From Isoetes taiwanensis (Eukaryota; Streptophyta; Lycopodiopsida; Isoetales; Isoetaceae): DNA of 64,000 nucleotides. A program made the position numbers and the translations under genes. Where the stretch lies: positions 186,001-250,000 of the forward strand of contig JAJEKV010000175.1 of NCBI GenBank assembly GCA_021234155.1. Direction: 5' to 3'. Shown one piece after another: positions 58,311 to 64,000 of the stretch. Within the stretch, counting starts at the first letter, position 1. The number at the start of each line of letters is the position of its first letter. The notes beneath the pieces were generated by a model. The model was given only the letters and a program-made list of their open reading frames with translations. It searched no databases and had not been told where the DNA came from.

Positions 58311-61300
58311 AAAGTAATGCTTCACTATATACTCCTGCAGTATTGATTTCCAAGGACCAGCAATATTGATTTCCAAGGACTAGATCGCTGCACCACAGAA
58401 AGAGTATATAAATATGATATGCAGAAAACACATCGATAAGCATGCATATATTAACTGGATTATCTAGCAGGAATGTTTTCAGTTATAAGAATGGCATAAG
58501 GTATGCATTAATATAAGGAATTAAGGAAAGTTGCATGGTTGACTGCCATGAACTATGTTTTTCTCTAAAGTCTACATTGTATTCATGATCAAACTTTATT
58601 AAAGATAGGCCTAGAATTTAGCTTAAAATGCTAAGGGAATATTCAATATTGTGACTTCACTATACCAGTTTCTGGTGTAAGTCTTGGAGATCCTGCTCTA
58701 GTAATAAAGTCTGCACTGCTGAACATGTTGATGAGATGACTTGTATTTGAGGATATGAGGCATGTTATGGATAATGTGCTAATTAATCTTTATGCATCTA
58801 GCAGGAAGCAAATATGGAGGACAACTGTGGGCTAGTGAGCTAATGGAGTGTTGGAGAAACAAGGACCAACGAAGTACTGCAGAAAGGAATGGCCCTTGGT
58901 GGCATCTTTATTCCAGTGAAAGACAGAAAGACAACAAGGACTGATGGAGTACTGCAGAACGGAAGGTCCATTCGAGACAAGCATATTCTCATTAGAGAAA
59001 ATATGGGATCTAATATGGACCCCCTAAGGGAAAATTAAATGAATTTTCTTTAACTTCTAGTTATATATTTCTAGCCATTATTATAGAAAGAGAAAGATCC
59101 AATGGCATATCTACTAAGCATGCCACATGTGCTTAGGTCTATTGTCTCGTGTAAACTCTGATATGCGAATTTTACCCACATGTGCCTAGGTCAATTGTCC
59201 CGTGTAAACTTTGATATGGGAATTTTAAAGGATATGGCATTTCACAGGCTCGTGTATGTCAGTAGCCAGACTTAACACTCTCCTTGACTAACGGAGATCC
59301 GACAACTAGAGTCGCTGCTCTCCGCCATGAGTGGAGATTTTAGCTATTTCGATTCCTTTAATGTCATCTTCTCAATCCGACGGGAGCAAAAGTAACCATA
59401 CCGGGTGCCTCATACATCTAGCATTTGAATTTTTTATTTTCTATTATTAAACTGTGGTATCACGATACTTCCGACGCAGAAAGTAGCATGTAATTGATGG
59501 GGTTCATCAAGTTTAAATTATTCGTGTTTTTTGAATGGATCAAAATAGAATCGTTCTACCTTAAGATGAGTACGCTTAAAGACCCAATGCAAGGATCCTT
59601 GCTTAAAGATGTAGATGAGAATTAGCATATGCAGTCGATAGCCAGCCTTCGTATATCCGCATGAACTTTGCTAGGACCATTGTTTCTGCCATTGTTAGCC
59701 ACATTTAAGTCCACCAAGGGAACAGTTTTGGCAGCTTCCTATCAGACCAGAATCACGAGGATGAACCACTAAATGGTGCTTCTGTGGCTGTTCTAAGCAC
59801 TTCTTAAAGAGATATGTTTTAAAATTTCATCTTGATAGAATAACCTTTATAGTTCTATAAATGATGCTTTAATCCTGTTTTGCAGGGTTCGGGGCAACAT
59901 CTATGCAATGTGAGTGCAATACGGCAGGATTTGCCAAGTGGTAAGATTGAAGCCTCTGCAAGCACAAAAGATCATTGCAGATGAACAGAAACAATAGTGG
60001 AAAGAAATCGATAAATTTAGAATCGTAAAGTAAATTTACACAGGAAGTTGCATATCATTTAAACCTCTCGTCAAATGCAGCCTATATAGCACAGTCAAGC
60101 TTTCCATAAATCTAGAAAAGTCTTGTATCACACTCCTTTATTCAATCGAGCTTTCTGATTTTTTCCAGCAGTCAGATTCTAATGCATTTGACAAGGCAGC
60201 TATTGTGAGAGAAATAGAATAAAGAAAAGTTTGATCTTTCAGGTGCTCAAGAACCATGAAAATTTACATAAATACCTTAGTTTAAATTCAAAATACATTA
60301 GAGTAATATAGTATGCATCATGATTGCTCCTTAAAACACTAGCAGATGACATTGGAGGTGTCCCTGGAAGTCTACTCTCAACTAAATCTTCTCGAGTGCT
60401 TTGTTAGATAAGGAACACTTAAACGTTTGAGATCTAAGAGAAATGATCCACTTCAGCCAATCCTTTCACAGTTTTTAATCAGTACAAAGGTCCAATGAGC
60501 CATGAAAGTTTTCATCATTGACCAGTTAACAAGTATCATGTCCCTTCTGACCAGCTGCCTTGAGAAAAGTTTTAACAGACAATTTAACTGTTACATGAAA
60601 CAGACTATCAAACATATTAGATCAACCATTTCATTAAATGGCTAAGATTGGAGATGATAAGCCTATTTTGGAGAGACAAAGCAGTTCCTTGCTTGGGCAC
60701 AGAGAATGTGGAACATCACAAAAATGTAGAGCAGGAGTAGGATGGGAGCAATGCAGACTGAAAAACTATCGTTAGAATGAGCAGTGCAGAGAGCATTAAC
60801 CTTCTTCAATATGCTAGTTGTTGCATGTTTTATGCATTGCAACAAATGGGTGGTTCTTCCTATTTGCACAAAGTTAAAATAAGAACAAAGAATCCCAAAA
60901 AATACAATATCAGGAAGCCTGCTTTATGATAGGATGATCATGCCATATTCAAAAGGTATTATGCAGAAAATCTATGAATGGATTCAAAGTGGATTGTATG
61001 ATAATGTTGATCCTGAAAACCGCGTTTAGCTATCAACATATGCAGATATAATGGCACCCTATAATAGCAGATCCCAAGCACAATTTCAGGAGTTGAACCT
61101 GTATTACCATTAGATCTGCGAAAATAAAAGGGAAAAAAATTCCTCCCACTCATTAGAAATTTCTCTGTTTAACCTGCTCGAAAAGAATCTCTTGCAATAC
61201 TTTGAGCATTATAGCTATCTCCAGAATCTCCACTAGAACGTAGGATCATTGGCCTGATTATTCGAATGCATTCGCAATATACACCTTAGATATATTTTGA

Positions 61301-62018
61301 GCATGATGACTTCTCTGCAAAACGAGTATCATTGCTTAAGACCAATCTAAAAGAAACAGAGCATAGGAAAAATATATGTAAAATCCAAAAAACATAAATC
61401 GTCAAAGGAAAAGTTACCAGAATGAGCTTCCATAGTCATGCAGACCTCAAAGCTTGCCATAATGGAGAAAAAAGTAGAAAGAGAGGCATAAAAAAGATGG
61501 AGACGGAGCAAGAAATGGTTCAAGATAATCCTGTCTTGCATCTAGGAATGAGATAATTCTGGCTGCATCTAGAAAAGGGATATAGAGAATAGAAAAATGC
61601 AAAGTGGGAAATGGTAAGCGAGAAATAGGTTCAATTGGGAATGGGTATCATCGCATCACTTGGTTCGAGAAAATGTGAAGGACAAGAATCGAGACATATT
61701 TTTGGGGTTTTAGAATCTCAAGAAATATTTAAAGATTCGAGTATCCTTCAGTAGCTTAGGCAATGGTCATAAAAAAACGTGACCACTTAAAAATAGACAT
61801 GTGGATGCCAAGTTCAAAAAAGGAAGTATAGCCTTGCCACGTAATATGCATTAGAAACAAAGGACACTATCTCTCATTGGCTATAGCAAAAAGATGACGT
61901 GTATTTTTTGAATTTCCATATTGAGACCAGAGCCCATATTTTTTCTAATGAGGTAAATATGAGTTTTCAGAAATAAGCAATCCTTTCTTTTCAAAAAGTA
62001 TGCTGAATGGGAGTAATA
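58311..62018. other. Intergenic, no supported gene; short tandem repeats
   Basis: Contains a 56-bp tandem pair at 59121-59228 (CACATGTGCTTAGGTC / CACATGTGCCTAGGTC, then CGTGTAAACT) and a 76-bp-spaced pair (GGAGTACTGCAGAA-type) near 58870-58970. Minus-strand frames at 60663-60869 and 61347-61541 have no domain. Confidence 0.5.
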
Positions 62019-64000
62019 TGAGTATTATTATACTAACAAAAGAATGGCCTATGGCCAAATCAAGCAAGCCCTCGGGCATACATTTCCTAGCACAAATCAA
62101 ACTGTGTCTCTATGCATAGTAACCCTGTAAAAGCGGCTTGTAACTTGGAACAACTCTTCAGAAAGCGCGGCTTGTAACTTGGTACAACTCTTCAGAAAGC
62201 GTGGCTGATAGTCAATAGGTTTTTGAAGAATGGCATTTTTCCTGGATACAGTACGACACATTTATAGTCCTACATTATAGGAAGACAAAAAGAATAGAGG
62301 TCATAATAGGGCTGATGGCATGTTGCAGAACGAGTTCTCCTTATGAAACGATGTAAGTACAAGTGCTTTGTTGGAAGAATACAGCATTGCACTATGATGT
62401 CTTATATTTTAAGTTTAAGCATTTATATGAAAAGCCTACTTTGACTCTATACTAACTAAAGCACGACCATTGGTCAAAAACTAGCCCTAGGGCTTATGAA
62501 GTATTAGGCAGTTATGCCTACATAACACAAAACTGGAGGTCATTTTCCAAACATCTCTAAAGTCAGAGATAGCTCTAAACTTGATGCATAACCTTTATCA
62601 AATGTTCAGGCTGAAAGGGCTTTGAGGCTGCAGACAAAGGGCTTGACGCTGCACACACGTGGCCGAAAATCAATACGACTTTGAAGGATGGGATTATTTC
62701 TAGATCTAAGTATGACACTTCTATCTTGCTCAAAAAGCTATAGTCTTACAGGTGACACACTTTGAATTTATTCAAGTTAATGCACTGTTGGCACTCTCTC
62801 CTTGCATTGAGCAAGGTTGAAGCCTTGGCATGCCATTCATTTGAATTGACATGATAATAAAAATGCCTCACAAACTACTTAATACTTATTTCTACAAATC
62901 TTGAAAGTAAAGTTGAGGTGAATGTATGGAGAATAGAAGTAGAAATGCTGATAGTAAATTAGAGGTGAATAAATGGTGAATACAGTCCAACATTTACCAT
63001 CAATTCTCCAAGTTTCACCACTGGTTCTCCATGATTTTCAGAGAGAAACTTCTCCATATGGTAAAGGTGATTCATGGGTGAACGGGGTTGAATAAAAGTT
63101 AAATTGTCCTTTTATTTCCCATTTAGAGAATCAGAAATTTTTTGGAGTGATTGACTCTAGTTTTTTTAGTCGTTTGTTTGCAGGGAAAGATGCTTTGTTC
63201 TAGCCCTGTTCCGTCAAAGATCTAGTGAAGCATTAAGCAACCACTTACGTTTTTATTTATTCATTTTTTCCTGTGCCAAAAAAGGATTGGTAAAGCCAGG
63301 TTACTGGCACTGCCTGACTGATCAGTTCAAGTCCTATAACAAAACAGGGTGCATCGGACTGGGGCTGTGAAGCTCTGTGTCGAAATCTTCCTTAATGCTT
63401 ATGCTAGTGGCTGCGAAGCTCGATTTTGAAGGCCATAACTATGGCTACTCCGTCAATCCAACCTTCACTGTTTTGCGCTGCAAACTGGTGAAGATTGGAT
63501 TGATGGAGTAGCCTTTGCTCTACAAATGATTTTGGAAGGAAGGTTTAATCTGAATTAGGCAAAGATAGAAGTAGTAGTTAACAGGGCTTGCCAGGGACAG
63601 AGCAGTAGTGGTCAGAACTTGGCAACGGACTTGCAGAGAAGATTACAGGGTATTACAGGAAATCTCTCTAAATGTTCAGCCACAGGCATGTTATTACCTG
63701 GTAAAAACTATCAAATGGACAGTTCAGATTCGATCTGACCATGTAAAATCGAGGACCAATGCATTGAGGAGATATCTTATCCCTAGCATCTAGGATATTT
63801 GAAATGTGAAACTGGAGCAAATTGCTTCGCATAGTGATCCCAGTGGAAGTGATCGCCTAGGAGCGAATATGGAACATAAAAAGGGAATGGGCGACCTAAC
63901 TCTGGTATGTTCTTCGATTATCATATGGTCTCTTCGCTACTTGACACCATTCACAATGGGTAAAAATAGACTTACCTTAGTTTTGGTGATACCTCTGGTA
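62019..64000 (+). repeat. Block A repeat, copy 2 (cut by the window end)
   Basis: Direct copy of 53980-55896. It carries about 160 bp at 62778-62937 that copy 1 replaces with unrelated sequence, and the same 35-bp tandem pair. It begins after TGAATGGGAGTAATA, a purine-rich tract that could be a polypurine tract if block A is an LTR. Confidence 0.87.
63443..63513 (+). ncRNA. Candidate foldback RNA hairpin in block A copy 2
   Basis: Arms 63443-63468 and 63488-63513 pair with one G.U wobble and one mismatch, and are equivalent to the hairpin at 55293-55363. Confidence 0.5.

Noticed and set aside
1-64000. CRISPR arrays, bacterial operons, rRNA genes
   Set aside because: None seen; gene structure, promoters and repeats are all of plant nuclear type.

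Overview
The window is nuclear DNA of a land plant with a large, repeat-rich, AT-rich genome. The evidence is intron-split plant genes (an MS5/SDI1-type TPR gene, a PYL/RCAR ABA-receptor exon, a dirigent-protein fragment), nested plant Ty3/gypsy LTR retrotransposons, a TRIM element with an initiator-Met primer site, a psq/CENPB-type pogo element and a CACTA-like end. A fern or gymnosperm fits the low gene density and the gypsy types, but the sequence alone does not settle it. Only one gene looks complete; a second is a well-preserved partial gene.

Layout. 0-5.5 kb: short tandem duplications, a frameshifted PYL exon (minus strand) and a 1-kb repeat (block B). 5.5-8.3 kb: a pogo-like DNA transposon with 19-bp terminal inverted repeats (TIRs), TA target duplication and a transposase lacking its catalytic core. 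9.4-32.1 kb: a non-autonomous LTR retrotransposon (plus strand, about 1.6-kb LTRs, iMet-type primer site) split by a younger autonomous gypsy element at 17.2-29.1 kb (minus strand, about 2.4-kb LTRs). The inner element has gag, a CCHC knuckle, protease, an extra RNase H, reverse transcriptase, RNase H and integrase; the extra RNase H lies between protease and reverse transcriptase. 32.9-36.8 kb: a promoter-like TATA module and a long proline/glutamine-rich exon. 38.6-39.1 kb: a 498-bp TRIM with perfect 5-bp target duplications whose LTRs carry a tRNA-like sequence with Pol III A and B boxes. 41.6-44.1 kb: decayed open frames and a CACTA-like terminus. 45.65-47 kb: a degenerate repeat array directly upstream of the five-exon TPR gene at 47.5-49.35 kb. 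49.8-50.2 kb: a foldback element. 51.8-53.2 kb: a decayed gene ending in a class-beta (N4-cytosine/N6-adenine type) methyltransferase fold. 53.98-64 kb: two direct copies of a 1.9-kb repeat (block A), each with a 26-bp-arm hairpin, flanking a second, inverted copy of block B and a dirigent fragment with its own TATA box.

The genes do not form a pathway. The strongest items for follow-up are the TRIM with a tRNA-like LTR, the methyltransferase relic, the domain order of the inner gypsy element, and the patchy LTR differences concentrated at CHG-type sites, which may be methylation-related base-calling errors and would explain many frameshifts in the repeats.
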